NCBI RefSeq assembly: GCF_019511445.1
Contig: NZ_JAEUAN010000005.1
Coordinates: 1 to 64,000 of the forward strand
Origin: Aliirhizobium wenxiniae
Lineage (GTDB): Bacteria > Pseudomonadota > Alphaproteobacteria > Rhizobiales > Rhizobiaceae
DNA length: 64,000 nt
Direction: 5' to 3'
Each line of letters begins with the position of its first letter. Positions within the stretch are counted from its first letter, which is position 1. Of the stretch, positions 1 through 9,001 are shown one piece after another. Under the pieces are notes generated by a model. The model saw only the letters and a program-made list of their open reading frames with translations. It was not told the DNA's origin and made no database searches. The translations under genes were made by a program, and so were the position numbers.

Positions 1-108
1 AGATGACGATGCGCTACGCTCACCTTGCCTCACACGACCTGGACGTGTGTTTACCCGTTCTTCTCCGAAGGCCATCAGAGCCGCCATCTGACGAGAAATA
101 GTACTAAC

Positions 109-133
109 GACCTCCTGATTTTGACTGGAGGTC
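109..133 (+). promoter_or_regulatory. Hairpin covering the ropA ribosome binding site
   Basis: The arms gacctcc (109-115) and ggaggtc (127-133) are perfect complements around an 11-nt loop. The second arm is the Shine-Dalgarno sequence GGAGG, which lies 6 nt before the porin ATG at 138. When folded, the mRNA would hide its own ribosome binding site. Translational control is an inference; the pairing itself is seen. Confidence 0.5.
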
Positions 134-137
134 AAAA

Positions 138-1250
138 ATGAACATCAAGAGCCTTCTTCTCGGCTCCGCTGCTGCCCTGGCAGCAGTTTCTGGCGCACAG
201 GCTGCCGACGCAATCGTGGCTGCTGAGCCCGAGCCGATGGAATACGTTCGCGTTTGCGACGCTTTCGGCACCGGCTACTTCTACATCCCGGGCACGGAAA
301 CCTGCCTCAAGATCGGTGGTTACGTTCGCGTACAGGTTGACGCTCGTTCGGACTCCGACGTTGTCGGCACTTCGCTCGTTGAAGACGCTGCTGGCGACCT
401 CGTTGAAGTTCTCGGCGGCCAGAACGGCGGCTACCGCACCAACACCCGCGCTCAGCTGGTAGTTGAAGCCAAGAACGACACCGAATTCGGTACGCTCGGC
501 TCCAAGATCACGCTTCGCGCCAACAACAACGGCGCCAACACCTTCTACCTCGAAGAAACCTACTTCGAACTCGGTGGCCTGCGCGTTGGTCAGTTCTACA
601 ACTACTTCGATAACGGCCTTCCGGGCGAAACCGTTTGGTCTGACTCCTTCCCGTTCAAGCGCTTCAACAACCTCGGTGGCGACACGCTGAACAACTCCAT
701 CCGTTACACCTACGACGCTGGTTCGTTCTCGGTTTACGGTCAGGCTGACGCGTTCAACGCTGAAGCTGGTTGGAAGACCGATGCAGCTGGCAACGATGAC
801 GAAATCGGCATCAACGGCGTCATCACCGGCAAGTTCGGTGGCGTAACCCTCGACTTCTTCGCTGGTTACGACTTCGACGCTGAAGAAGCTGCGTTCGCTT
901 CCACGCTTACGGCTGCTATCGGCCCGGGTTCGCTCGGCGTCTTTGCTGCCTACGCAACCGGTGCAAACCGTTACTTCGACGCTTCCGAGTGGACGATCGG
1001 TGCGGAATACGCAATCAAGGTCACCGACAAGTTCACCGTCACCCCTGGCGCCCAGTACTGGGATAACGTCGTAATGGGCCTTGACGGCGACTTCGACGGT
1101 GGTGATGCATGGCGCGTTGGTATCACTGGCGATTACAAGATCACCAGCAACCTGTCTGCCAAGGCAACTGTCAACTACACCGACGTTGACACCGGTCCGG
1201 TTGATGACGACCGTTGGGACGGTTTCCTCCGCCTGCAGCGTTCTTTCTAA
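138..1250 (+). CDS. ropA: Outer-membrane porin, RopA/Porin_2 family
   Basis: A 370-residue general porin that would form a beta-barrel diffusion channel in the outer membrane. Residues 1-22 are a signal peptide ending AQA. The mature protein starts ADAIVAAEPEP and carries the rhizobial porin stretch with two cysteines (VCDAFGTGYFYIPG, then TCLKIGGYVRV). It ends in the aromatic FLRLQRSF expected for BAM-dependent insertion. The ATG at 138 has a strong GGAGG. The codon choice is strongly biased, as in abundant proteins, and this creates a long spurious open frame on the other strand. It is followed by an intrinsic terminator and a second, paralogous porin. The family call is firm; the symbol follows rhizobial usage. 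Confidence 0.95.
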   Translation: MNIKSLLLGSAAALAAVSGAQAADAIVAAEPEPMEYVRVCDAFGTGYFYIPGTETCLKIGGYVRVQVDARSDSDVVGTSLVEDAAGDLVEVLGGQNGGYRTNTRAQLVVEAKNDTEFGTLGSKITLRANNNGANTFYLEETYFELGGLRVGQFYNYFDNGLPGETVWSDSFPFKRFNNLGGDTLNNSIRYTYDAGSFSVYGQADAFNAEAGWKTDAAGNDDEIGINGVITGKFGGVTLDFFAGYDFDAEEAAFASTLTAAIGPGSLGVFAAYATGANRYFDASEWTIGAEYAIKVTDKFTVTPGAQYWDNVVMGLDGDFDGGDAWRVGITGDYKITSNLSAKATVNYTDVDTGPVDDDRWDGFLRLQRSF

Positions 1251-1272
1251 TCTGATCTTTCGGATATGAGCG

Positions 1273-1305
1273 AAAAGCCCGGCCATGTGCCGGGCTTTTT
1301 GTTTT
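1273..1305 (+). terminator. Intrinsic terminator of the first porin
   Basis: The arms aaaagcccgg and ccgggctttt form a perfect 10-bp stem around a 7-nt loop, followed by TTTTTGTTTT, 23 bases after the porin stop codon. Confidence 0.9.
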
Positions 1306-1525
1306 CTGATTCGAGAATGTTAACGCCTCGTAAATTTTCGGGGCCCGCAACCTGGTCCATACGGCTTGCGACTTCATTTCCCGGTGAAGTTTGTGACAAA
1401 TAAGTAACTGCAGATCTGCAAGTGCCTCGTGCAACCTGCTCTTGAATGAGGAATCGCTTGTGAAGGCCGCCCCCCCAACTGTAGCTTGATGATTGTAAAG
1501 CCTAGAGTTGACCGGGGAACCCCAA

Positions 1526-2629
1526 ATGAAGATCACCAGCTTACTCATCGCATCGACCGCGGCGCTCGCGAGCGTCACCGTCGCTCAGGCTGCCGACGCA
1601 ATCGTCGCTGCCGAACCGGAACCGATGGAATATGTTCGCGTCTGCGACGCCTTCGGCACGGGCTATTTCTACATTCCGGGCACCGAAACCTGCCTCAAGA
1701 TCGGCGGCTATGTCCGCGTTCAGGTTGACGGTCGCAGCGATTTCAGCCTCGACGGCATCGCAGGCGACATCGATAGCTCGGGCTACCGCACCAACACCCG
1801 CGGCCACTTGGTCCTCGAAGCCAAGTCTGATACCGAATACGGCACGCTCGCTTCCGTCATCACGTTGGAAGCCAATACCAACAGCGATACAGACTTCTTC
1901 CTCGATGAAACCTTCATTGAACTCGGCGGTCTTCGCGTAGGTTACTTCTACAACTACTTCGATACCGGCCTTCCGGGTGAAACCGTTCTCTCTGACGGTG
2001 GTCCGCTCGGTGGTGGTTACATCGGTGGCGACACTCTGAACAACTCGATCCGTTATACCTATGAAGGCGGCGCTTTTACGGCCTACTTACAGGGTGACGC
2101 ATTCGATTCGCAGGACGGCTGGAAGGACGATCGCATTCTTGCTGACGGCACGGGTGCAGGTTCTGACGAGCTTGGTATCAACGGTATGATCGCAGGCAAG
2201 TTCGGTGCAGTCGCGATCGACCTCTTCGCTGCCTATGATTTCGACCACGAAGATGCAGTCATCGCATCTACTCTGACTGCTGAAATCGGCCCTGGTTCAC
2301 TCGGCGTCTTCGGTGTCTACTCCTTCGGTCCTAGCCGTTACTGGGATTTCTCCGAGTGGAGCATCGGTGCAGAATACGCCATCAAGGCAACCGACAAGCT
2401 TACCATCACCCCCGGTGCACAGTATTGGGATAACATCGTACCGCTCTATGGTGATGATGATTATGCCGGTGGCAGCGCATGGCGCCTTGGTGTAACCGCT
2501 GACTACAAGATCACCGAAGGTCTCACTGCCAAGGCGACCGTCAATTACACCGACGTTGACGTTGACTTCGGCGGTGTTGGCGACGGCGATCGTTGGGACG
2601 GCTTCCTGCGTCTGCAGCGCTCGTTCTAA
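1526..2629 (+). CDS. Outer-membrane porin, second RopA-type paralogue
   Basis: A 367-residue Porin_2 protein and tandem paralogue of the upstream gene. Its signal peptide (residues 1-22) differs, but the first part of the mature protein (ADAIVAAEPEPMEYVRV onward) is almost identical to its neighbour, and it ends with the same FLRLQRSF. Divergence is concentrated in mid-protein segments that would be surface loops. The ATG at 1526 is preferred over an in-frame TTG at 1508 because translation from 1526 gives a clean signal peptide. It has its own terminator and a gap of more than 250 bp from the first porin, so it is probably transcribed separately. Rhizobia often carry ropA/ropB-like pairs with different expression; which is which cannot be told here. 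Confidence 0.94.
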   Translation: MKITSLLIASTAALASVTVAQAADAIVAAEPEPMEYVRVCDAFGTGYFYIPGTETCLKIGGYVRVQVDGRSDFSLDGIAGDIDSSGYRTNTRGHLVLEAKSDTEYGTLASVITLEANTNSDTDFFLDETFIELGGLRVGYFYNYFDTGLPGETVLSDGGPLGGGYIGGDTLNNSIRYTYEGGAFTAYLQGDAFDSQDGWKDDRILADGTGAGSDELGINGMIAGKFGAVAIDLFAAYDFDHEDAVIASTLTAEIGPGSLGVFGVYSFGPSRYWDFSEWSIGAEYAIKATDKLTITPGAQYWDNIVPLYGDDDYAGGSAWRLGVTADYKITEGLTAKATVNYTDVDVDFGGVGDGDRWDGFLRLQRSF

Positions 2630-2651
2630 TCCGTTTCTCGGATCTTATCTG

Positions 2652-2682
2652 GAAAGCCCGGCCTCGCGCCGGGCTTTTCTCG
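2652..2682 (+). terminator. Intrinsic terminator of the second porin
   Basis: The stem gaaagcccgg / ccgggctttt with a short loop lies just after the stop codon and is followed by a pyrimidine tract. It is close in sequence to the terminator of the first porin. Confidence 0.88.
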
Positions 2683-2877
2683 TTTATGGGGTGCGCTGAT
2701 AATCTCCCTGAACCACGCCTCACGCAGCTACGTGCCGTCAACCCGCGTGTTATCGGTACGAAGTTCGGGGGAGGGTGGTGCCGGTCAGGGCCTGTTTTCA
2801 AATGCCAAAAAAGGAAGGCACGAAAGATGGCTCGGCTGAAGCCACCGTGTCCTGCTGATTTCCTTTTGAGTTGAAGC

Positions 2878-4995
2878 CTATTGCCGGCCAAATCTCAGGT
2901 CAGTGACGATATCGGCCTTCTGTCCCAGCCTTGTCTTGTAGACCTGATAATTCTCCAGCACGCGCTGCACATAGTTGCGTGTCTCGGGGAAGGGGATGCG
3001 CTCCACCCAGTCGATCACCTCGTCCAGCGGCTTGCCGCGCGGATCGCCGTAACGGGCAATCCATTCCGGCACGCGCTTCGGCCCGGCATTATAGGCAATG
3101 AAGGTCAGCACGTAGGAGCCGCCAAAGGCATCGATCTGCTCGCCGAGATAATGCGCGCCAAGCGTCGCATTATAACCCGCATCACTGGTCAAACGGTCTG
3201 CCTTGAAGCTTATCCCGTGCCGCTTGGCCACACCCTGTGCCGTTCCGGGCAGAAGCTGCAGGAGGCCACGGGCGTTGGCGACGGAAACCGCTGCCGGATT
3301 GAACGCGCTTTCCTGCCGCGCGATCGAATAGGCAAGCGCCTTGCCTGATCCGGCGATATTGGCCCCGGCGGGGATAACACCGATCGGATAGGCAAGGGCT
3401 GCTACATCTACACCGCGGGAAAAGGCCGACTTGCCGATCCGAAGCGACAGCGCATGGTCGCCTTGCGCTTCTGCGCGCGCCGTCAGGAGCGAAAGCTCGC
3501 CGGGACTGTCGATCTGCTCACCGAGTGCCGCATAAAGTGCCGCCGACCGCCGGTCATGGCCAACAGCGTCCAGTCGCGCGATGGCCCGAACGACCTCGCG
3601 GGAAGCGAAGCGCTCACGATCCTGCGCCGTGGGGGAGGGGTAGCTGACATCCAGCGCCGATTTGCCAAGCTTCGCAGCGGCCAATTGGCCGTAAAATGTG
3701 CCGGAGTAGCGCGCCGCCTGTTCATAAAAACTGCGCGCCTGTCCCGGTCCGCCGGCCTCCGCCGAGCGGCCGAGCCAGTAGAGCGCCCGCGATGCCGAAA
3801 GCGGCCTGTTGGAGGCCTCGTATATCTTGCGGAAATGCGTCTCCGCCGTAGTTGGGTCTTGAAGGGCTCGTAGCGCATACCACCCGGCATGGAATTCCGC
3901 ATCTGCCCGATCGACCGCTGATTGCGCCACATGGTTCGCGACGAGCTTGTAAGCCGCGCTGAACTGCCCGAGATCGGCAAGCCCGCGCGAGACGATCCGC
4001 TGCTCGTTCCACCACTCGGTCGCATAGACCAGCTTTGCCGGATCGCGCGGCACGCGTTCAAGCAGCTTTGCGGCTTGGGCATAATCGTTCTGCCGCCTTG
4101 CATATTCGATTTTCACGAACAGATAGGCGGGATCGCCGGCCCATGAACCTGCAACGGCATCGATGAGATTGCCGGCATTCCTGGCATTGTTCGCAACAGC
4201 TGCCCATGCATTGTAAAGTGACTGGGCATTGCCGAGGCCGGAAAAGCGCTTCGCCTGTGCCACACGGCCGCGATACATGAGATAGTCCATGCGCGTCTTG
4301 TGGTCGGCTGCGCTGAACAACCTGCCGAACTCGCCAAGCAGCTTGTCTTCGGTCGCCGTATCGAGCGTTTCGGAAACCCAAAGACTGCGCAGCGTGCGGG
4401 TGGCGTCCGCCGCCTTTCCTGTCGCCATCTGCGCCCGGGCAAGGATCATTGCGCCTTCCGGCGTCTGCGGCCGCGCATTGCCCATGGCGGATAGAACGGC
4501 CTGAGCGGGCGGGTTTTCGCGATAAAGCGCCCGCTCTTCTCTCTCGCGCAATCCGCCAAGTCCCGGCCAGCCGGTCAGTTCGCGCGAAGCAGCCGCGATC
4601 TCGCGATAAGGCACGTCCTTCATTCCAGAGCTGGCAATCGCCCAGGTGAGGATCTTTCGGTCAAGCGAGCCTGCAGGCAAGCTATCCCGTGCTGCAATCG
4701 CTTGCGCCGCATCATTGCCGGAAAGCGCGTCAAGCCCGGCTTTGAGCGCAGAGGATGCAAGCGGTCGATCGAGCCTCGGTATGGAGCCGGTTATTTCGGG
4801 AACGGGCATGGCCGCAGGTGTAGGCAGCGCTTTTGAGCCCGGTCGCGTTGGCAAAGGTATGCTTGCAGGTGCGTTCGGACGGGCAAAGGGTAGGGGCACG
4901 ATGCCGCTGCCTGCGCCACCGCTCTCGGCGAGCACAAGGCTCGATATGCTGGCTGCACTCAATCCCAATGTGAGGATCAGAGCGGGCTTCTTCAT
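2878..4995 (-). CDS. Soluble lytic murein transglycosylase, Slt70-like
   Basis: A periplasmic enzyme that cleaves peptidoglycan glycan strands to 1,6-anhydro-muropeptides. The protein is 705 residues, somewhat longer than E. coli Slt70. Residues 1-23 look like a signal peptide, followed by a proline-rich linker. The middle is alpha-helical superhelix sequence typical of Slt. The C-terminal SLT domain contains the catalytic glutamate in RQESAF (about Glu562), then ARGLLQLLPGTA and AYNAGP, all hallmark motifs. It is transcribed divergently from dapA. The short name slt is plausible but not proven. Confidence 0.93.
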   Translation of the reverse strand: MKKPALILTLGLSAASISSLVLAESGGAGSGIVPLPFARPNAPASIPLPTRPGSKALPTPAAMPVPEITGSIPRLDRPLASSALKAGLDALSGNDAAQAIAARDSLPAGSLDRKILTWAIASSGMKDVPYREIAAASRELTGWPGLGGLREREERALYRENPPAQAVLSAMGNARPQTPEGAMILARAQMATGKAADATRTLRSLWVSETLDTATEDKLLGEFGRLFSAADHKTRMDYLMYRGRVAQAKRFSGLGNAQSLYNAWAAVANNARNAGNLIDAVAGSWAGDPAYLFVKIEYARRQNDYAQAAKLLERVPRDPAKLVYATEWWNEQRIVSRGLADLGQFSAAYKLVANHVAQSAVDRADAEFHAGWYALRALQDPTTAETHFRKIYEASNRPLSASRALYWLGRSAEAGGPGQARSFYEQAARYSGTFYGQLAAAKLGKSALDVSYPSPTAQDRERFASREVVRAIARLDAVGHDRRSAALYAALGEQIDSPGELSLLTARAEAQGDHALSLRIGKSAFSRGVDVAALAYPIGVIPAGANIAGSGKALAYSIARQESAFNPAAVSVANARGLLQLLPGTAQGVAKRHGISFKADRLTSDAGYNATLGAHYLGEQIDAFGGSYVLTFIAYNAGPKRVPEWIARYGDPRGKPLDEVIDWVERIPFPETRNYVQRVLENYQVYKTRLGQKADIVTDLRFGRQ

Positions 4996-5213
4996 CCGGC
5001 AACTCTCGAAAAAGACATCTACCCCCGTCGGGCTCTCCCATTAGGCTCCGGTGTCGTTAACGAAACCTTACCGGACCCCCTAAAACAACCATCTGCGAAC
5101 GATCAGTTTCCCGTGAGCTTTGCGCTTGTCGGCGATCTGTCACCGCTTTATGGTGCGCCACCTTAGTTGTTGATTACGGCCGAAGCATGGACCGCGGCCA
5201 TGGGAGTTTTTGC

Positions 5214-6098
5214 ATGTTCAAGGGATCGATCCCCGCGCTCGTAACGCCGTTCACTGCTGGCGGGGCCGTCGATGAAAAAGCGTTTGCAGACCATGTAGAC
5301 TGGGTGATTTCGGAAGGCAGCTCCGGCCTCGTGCCCGTCGGTACGACGGGAGAATCGCCGACCCTTTCCCATGATGAGCATAAGCGCGTGGTCGAGCTCT
5401 GTGTCGAGGTGGCGAATAAGCGCGTGCCGGTCATTGCAGGCGCAGGCTCCAACAATACGACTGAAGCGATCGAGCTTGCCCAGCATGCCGAACAGGCTGG
5501 CGCGGATGCGCTGCTCGTTGTCACGCCCTATTACAACAAGCCGACCCAGAAGGGGCTTTTCGCCCATTTCTCGGCAATCGCCGATGCGGTCTCCCTGCCG
5601 ATCTTCATCTACAATATTCCGGGTCGTTCGGTCATCGACATGACCCCGGAAACCATGGGCAAGCTCGCCAAGGCGCATAAGAATATCGTTGGCGTCAAGG
5701 ATGCGACGGGCAAGATCGAACGCGTATCCGAACAGCGCATCACCTGCGGCCCGGATTTCATCCAGCTCTCCGGCGAGGATGCAACAGCGCTCGGCTTCAA
5801 CGCGCATGGCGGCATCGGCTGCATTTCGGTCACGGCCAATGTCGCGCCGCGCCTCTGTGCGGAATTCCAGGCGGCAACGCTTGCCGGAGATTACAAGAAG
5901 GCGCTCGAATTTCAGGATCGGCTGATGCCGCTGCACAAGGCTATCTTCCTGGAGCCGGGCCTTTGCGGCGCCAAGTATGGCCTGAGCAGATTGCGCGGCA
6001 TGGATCGCACCGTGCGCTCGCCGCTGGTTTCCTCGCTTGAACCTTCGACGGAAGAGGCAATCGACGCCGCCCTGCGCCATGCAGGCCTCCTGAACTGA
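5214..6098 (+). CDS. dapA: 4-hydroxy-tetrahydrodipicolinate synthase
   Basis: First committed step of diaminopimelate and lysine synthesis: condenses pyruvate with aspartate semialdehyde in the cytoplasm. The 294-residue TIM barrel matches the usual length. Seen are the GTTGE motif (Thr44-Thr45), Tyr133 in FIYNIPGRS and the Schiff-base Lys162 in GVKDATGK. The ATG at 5214 is chosen because GGGAG lies 7-8 bases upstream and the protein then begins MFKGSIPAL as in homologues; an in-frame ATG 27 bases earlier would add a non-conserved tail. A terminator-like hairpin separates it from smpB. Confidence 0.97.
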   Translation: MFKGSIPALVTPFTAGGAVDEKAFADHVDWVISEGSSGLVPVGTTGESPTLSHDEHKRVVELCVEVANKRVPVIAGAGSNNTTEAIELAQHAEQAGADALLVVTPYYNKPTQKGLFAHFSAIADAVSLPIFIYNIPGRSVIDMTPETMGKLAKAHKNIVGVKDATGKIERVSEQRITCGPDFIQLSGEDATALGFNAHGGIGCISVTANVAPRLCAEFQAATLAGDYKKALEFQDRLMPLHKAIFLEPGLCGAKYGLSRLRGMDRTVRSPLVSSLEPSTEEAIDAALRHAGLLN

Positions 6099-6167
6099 GG
6101 TTTAAGCGTCGGCTGCGCTGACGCATAAGCTTCACATTCGGCCCCGGCCGCATTATATGAATTTCCG

Positions 6168-6202
6168 AACCCCGCTCACCGCTTTTGGGCGGGGTTCTTT
6201 TA
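6168..6202 (+). terminator. Intrinsic terminator between dapA and smpB
   Basis: The arms aaccccgc (6168-6175) and gcggggtt (6189-6196) pair perfectly and are followed by CTTTTAT. It ends about 28 bases before the smpB ATG, so it may also act as leaky attenuation. Confidence 0.75.
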
Positions 6203-6229
6203 TGGATAAAGCGGAATGGAATTCGTCTG

Positions 6230-6706
6230 ATGGCACCCAAAGGCAGCCAGCGCGTGGTGAACAAGATCGTTGCGGAAAACCGCAAGGCCCGGTTCAACTA
6301 CGAGATCATCGATACCTACGAGGCAGGCATTGTGCTGACCGGCACGGAGGTCAAGTCTCTGCGCGACGGCAAGGCCAATATCGCTGAATCCTATGCATCG
6401 GACGAAGGCGAGGAGATCTGGCTGATCAACAGCCACCTTCCGGAATATCTGCAGGCCAACCGCTTCAACCACGAGCCGCGCCGCCGCCGTAAGCTGCTTC
6501 TGTCGAAACGCGAGATCAACCGGCTTCGCAACGGCATCAACCGCGAAGGCATGACGCTCGTGCCGCTGAAAATCTATTTCAACGACCGCGGCCGCGCCAA
6601 GCTGGAGCTTGCTCTCGCCAAGGGCAAGAAGCTGCACGACAAGCGCGAGACCGAGAAGGAACGCGACTGGAACCGCCAGAAGTCGCGACTGTTGAAGGGC
6701 GGCTGA
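6230..6706 (+). CDS. smpB: SsrA-binding protein SmpB
   Basis: Binds tmRNA and brings it to stalled ribosomes for trans-translation. The 158-residue protein has the full family pattern: [23 protein letters not shown], the DGKANI motif, and the basic C-terminal tail [17 protein letters not shown] that enters the mRNA channel. The ATG at 6230 ([10 protein letters not shown]) fits homologues; the frame is open 15 codons further upstream, but those codons overlap the terminator. The tmRNA gene itself is not visible in the window. Confidence 0.97.
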   Translation: MAPKGSQRVVNKIVAENRKARFNYEIIDTYEAGIVLTGTEVKSLRDGKANIAESYASDEGEEIWLINSHLPEYLQANRFNHEPRRRRKLLLSKREINRLRNGINREGMTLVPLKIYFNDRGRAKLELALAKGKKLHDKRETEKERDWNRQKSRLLKGG

Positions 6707-6714
6707 GGCTCACC

Positions 6715-6870
6715 GCAGCGCATTCGGCCTAATCTCTGCCCCCAGGCTAGCTCGCTCCCCGCAAGGGCGAGGGTGCGGTAGGTGGATGAGGGGCCGCCGC
6801 AAAGGCGCAGGCACGCCTCCACCGGAACAAAAACTCATCCCCCGCCGTTTTCCCGCACAATCATGCGGGC
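6715..6870. repeat. Degenerate rhizobial palindromic repeat (REP-like)
   Basis: The gap between smpB and the next gene contains a complementary pair around ctcgctccccgcaag/ggcgag and the phrase gtggatgaggggc, matched later by ctcatcccccgcc. This layout is like the short palindromic units scattered between rhizobial genes. It is imperfect; no second copy was found in the window. No gene is visible here. Confidence 0.4.
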
Positions 6871-6879
6871 AAGCGGATA

Positions 6880-7848
6880 ATGACGAAGAAGCAGTTTTTC
6901 ACCTACCTGATGCTGGTCGTGGGCTTCGGCCTTGCTGCCTGGCTCCTGTATCAAGTCTTCCGTGAGCACTCTTTCTCGGAAATCGTCCAGTCGGTCCGCG
7001 ATATACCTGCTGCCAACCTGGCTCTCGCGCTTCTCTTCGCCTTCGCATCCTATCTCTGCCTCACCGGCTTCGATTGGTGCGGTGTACGTTATGTGAAGAA
7101 TGATCTGCCTTATCCGAAGATCGCGCTCGCATCCTTCATCGCGCTTTCGATCGGCCAGAGCGTCGGCATGTCGGGCCTCAGCAGCGGTGCGTTGCGATAT
7201 CGCTATTACGCCCATTGGGGCATGACCACCGAGGATGTGGCAAAGATCGTGCTGCTTTCGGGCGTCACGGTGGGGCTCGGAATGGCCGTGCTTGCAGGTA
7301 TCGTTTTGGTGCTCAATCCGAAGGACGCGGCAGCAGTACTGCGCTTGAGAGAGGAGATCGTCGTCGTGATCGGTGCCGGCTGCCTCGTCGCAACTGCGCT
7401 CTACATTGCGCTGGCCGCCTTCCTGCGCACACCTTTGAAGATCCGCAGCTGGACGTTCCAGATGCCCACCTGGAAAATTGCGGTGGCGCAGGTAGTGATC
7501 GGCACGATCAACTTTGCCTTCGTTTCGGCCTGCCTGCGCGAGGTCATGGCGGCAGGTGCGGATGTCAGCTACCTCAAGGCGGCAACCGCCTTCGTGCTCG
7601 CCAATGTGGCGATCCTGATCACCCATGCGCCGGGCGGCCTTGGTGTACTGGAGGCGACAGTCCGCCATGTCATGGGCGATCAGGCCTCGATCGGATCGCT
7701 GGTCGCTTTCCGGGTGATCTACTTCTTCATTCCGCTTTTTATCGGCCTGCCGCTCTCGCTCATCGTTGAGGCGATGTTCCGGGCGCGAAAGTCAGGCAGT
7801 CATGCGCCGCCAAACGCTGATCAGCGTGCTGCCACGTCGGCCGGATAA
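6880..7848 (+). CDS. YbhN/UPF0104-type integral membrane protein
   Basis: A 322-residue protein with about eight hydrophobic segments, matching the lysylphosphatidylglycerol synthase transmembrane-region family (PF03706). In MprF this region flips aminoacylated lipids. This protein lacks the cytoplasmic synthase domain, so it is a stand-alone membrane part of unknown substrate. Family motifs seen are the segment around GLSSGALRYRYYAHWG and the late THAPGGLGVLEA. It is probably an inner-membrane lipid-related transporter. Its last 28 bases overlap the 3' end of ada on the other strand. Confidence 0.85.
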   Translation: MTKKQFFTYLMLVVGFGLAAWLLYQVFREHSFSEIVQSVRDIPAANLALALLFAFASYLCLTGFDWCGVRYVKNDLPYPKIALASFIALSIGQSVGMSGLSSGALRYRYYAHWGMTTEDVAKIVLLSGVTVGLGMAVLAGIVLVLNPKDAAAVLRLREEIVVVIGAGCLVATALYIALAAFLRTPLKIRSWTFQMPTWKIAVAQVVIGTINFAFVSACLREVMAAGADVSYLKAATAFVLANVAILITHAPGGLGVLEATVRHVMGDQASIGSLVAFRVIYFFIPLFIGLPLSLIVEAMFRARKSGSHAPPNADQRAATSAG

Positions 7849-8921
7849 TCGCGGGATCGTTCGCCGGTGCCCGCAGCCATGCGCCGTTCATGTTCGATCA
7901 GCCAGCGCTTGCGCCAAAGCCCGCCGCCATAACCCGTCAGGCTGCCATCCGCCGAAAGCACCCGGTGGCAAGGGATGACGATGGCGATCTGGTTGGCGCC
8001 GTTGGCGCCGGCAACGGCGCGGGTGGAAGAAGGCATGTTCATGTCGGCAGCGAGCGTGCCATAGGTTCGCAGCTCTCCGGTCGGGATTTCCCGCAGCGCC
8101 TGCCAAACCTGCCGCTGAAACGGCGATCCGTGCTCGGCCAGCCGCGTCTTGAACCCTCTGTTTTCGCCAGAAAAATAGGCATTCAGCTCCGCCTCGATCT
8201 CGTCGATCGGCGGATACCGTCCCATCACGATGCTGCTGCCGCTCGCCTTCTGCAGCCTGCGGATTTCCGCGGGCAAAGTCTTGCGCTCGGCGAATTCCAG
8301 AATATGCAAGGCGTGCGCATCGGCAATCGCGATCATCGGGCCGATCGGCGTATCGATCCAGTCGGCACGCAGCAGGGCCTTGCCTCGAAGTTTTGCCGGT
8401 GCCTCCCCGAACAGTTTCGCAATGGCGGCACGAAAGCCGCTACCGGATTCGTAACCGGCGTCGAGCTGCGCGTCGATGACATTGGCGCCGTCATTCAGGA
8501 TTTCCGCAGCCTTGCCCATCCGTCTGAGCCGCGCCATTTCCAGAAAACTCATTCCGAATTGTCGCTTGAAAGCGCGTCGTACGGTCGATGGGTCGACGCC
8601 TAAGGCGATTACATCGCCTTCGCTCCAGCGCCGCATCGGATCGGAGTCGAGTGCATCGATCAGCCGTGTCACCACGGGATCGGTCTCGCCAAGCTTCAGC
8701 ATCGGGCGGCAGCGATTGCACGGGCGAAACCCCGCCTCGAGGCATTCGGCGATTGTCCCGTAGAAGGAGGAGTTTTCGCGTTTCGGCTTGCGGGCCGGGC
8801 AGGTGAGGCGGCAGAAAATGCCGGTTGTCTTCACGCCTACCCAGGCAAACCCTTCATAGGAGGGGTCGCGAGCGATCAGCGCATCATAAAGAATGTCGTC
8901 GGAAGGGCGTTGAAACAGCAT
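7821..8921 (-). CDS. ada: Bifunctional Ada: DNA methylphosphotriester/O6-methylguanine methyltransferase and activator
   Basis: Repairs alkylated DNA and, once methylated, activates the adaptive response. The 366-residue protein carries the N-terminal zinc module with Cys37, Cys41, Cys68 and Cys71 (GIFCRLTC ... PCNRC), an AraC-like helix-turn-helix (about 90-175), and the C-terminal methyltransferase with acceptor Cys318 in IPCHRV. Both suicide cysteines are present, so both activities should be intact. The stop overlaps the convergent membrane-protein gene. Confidence 0.95.
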   Translation of the reverse strand: MLFQRPSDDILYDALIARDPSYEGFAWVGVKTTGIFCRLTCPARKPKRENSSFYGTIAECLEAGFRPCNRCRPMLKLGETDPVVTRLIDALDSDPMRRWSEGDVIALGVDPSTVRRAFKRQFGMSFLEMARLRRMGKAAEILNDGANVIDAQLDAGYESGSGFRAAIAKLFGEAPAKLRGKALLRADWIDTPIGPMIAIADAHALHILEFAERKTLPAEIRRLQKASGSSIVMGRYPPIDEIEAELNAYFSGENRGFKTRLAEHGSPFQRQVWQALREIPTGELRTYGTLAADMNMPSSTRAVAGANGANQIAIVIPCHRVLSADGSLTGYGGGLWRKRWLIEHERRMAAGTGERSRDYPADVAAR

Positions 8922-8945
8922 GACACTGTTTTAGCCCGAAACAGG

Positions 8946-8981
8946 AATAGGCGCCGCCGAAAAACGGGCGCCTATTTTTTT
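8946..8981. terminator. Strong hairpin downstream of the NYN-domain gene
   Basis: The arms aataggcgcc (8946-8955) and ggcgcctatt (8967-8976) are perfect complements with a T-run to the right. It lies 20-55 bp beyond the end of the minus-strand NYN gene and just upstream of ada. It is probably a terminator, possibly working in both directions. Confidence 0.7.
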
Positions 8982-9001
8982 GATCATGTCAGCTGAGACA
9001 G

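Noticed and set aside
132..1286. Long open frame (about 384 codons) antisense to the first porin
   Set aside because: It results from strongly biased codon use of the porin; it has no family resemblance, and the porin frame has signal peptide, terminator and ribosome binding site.
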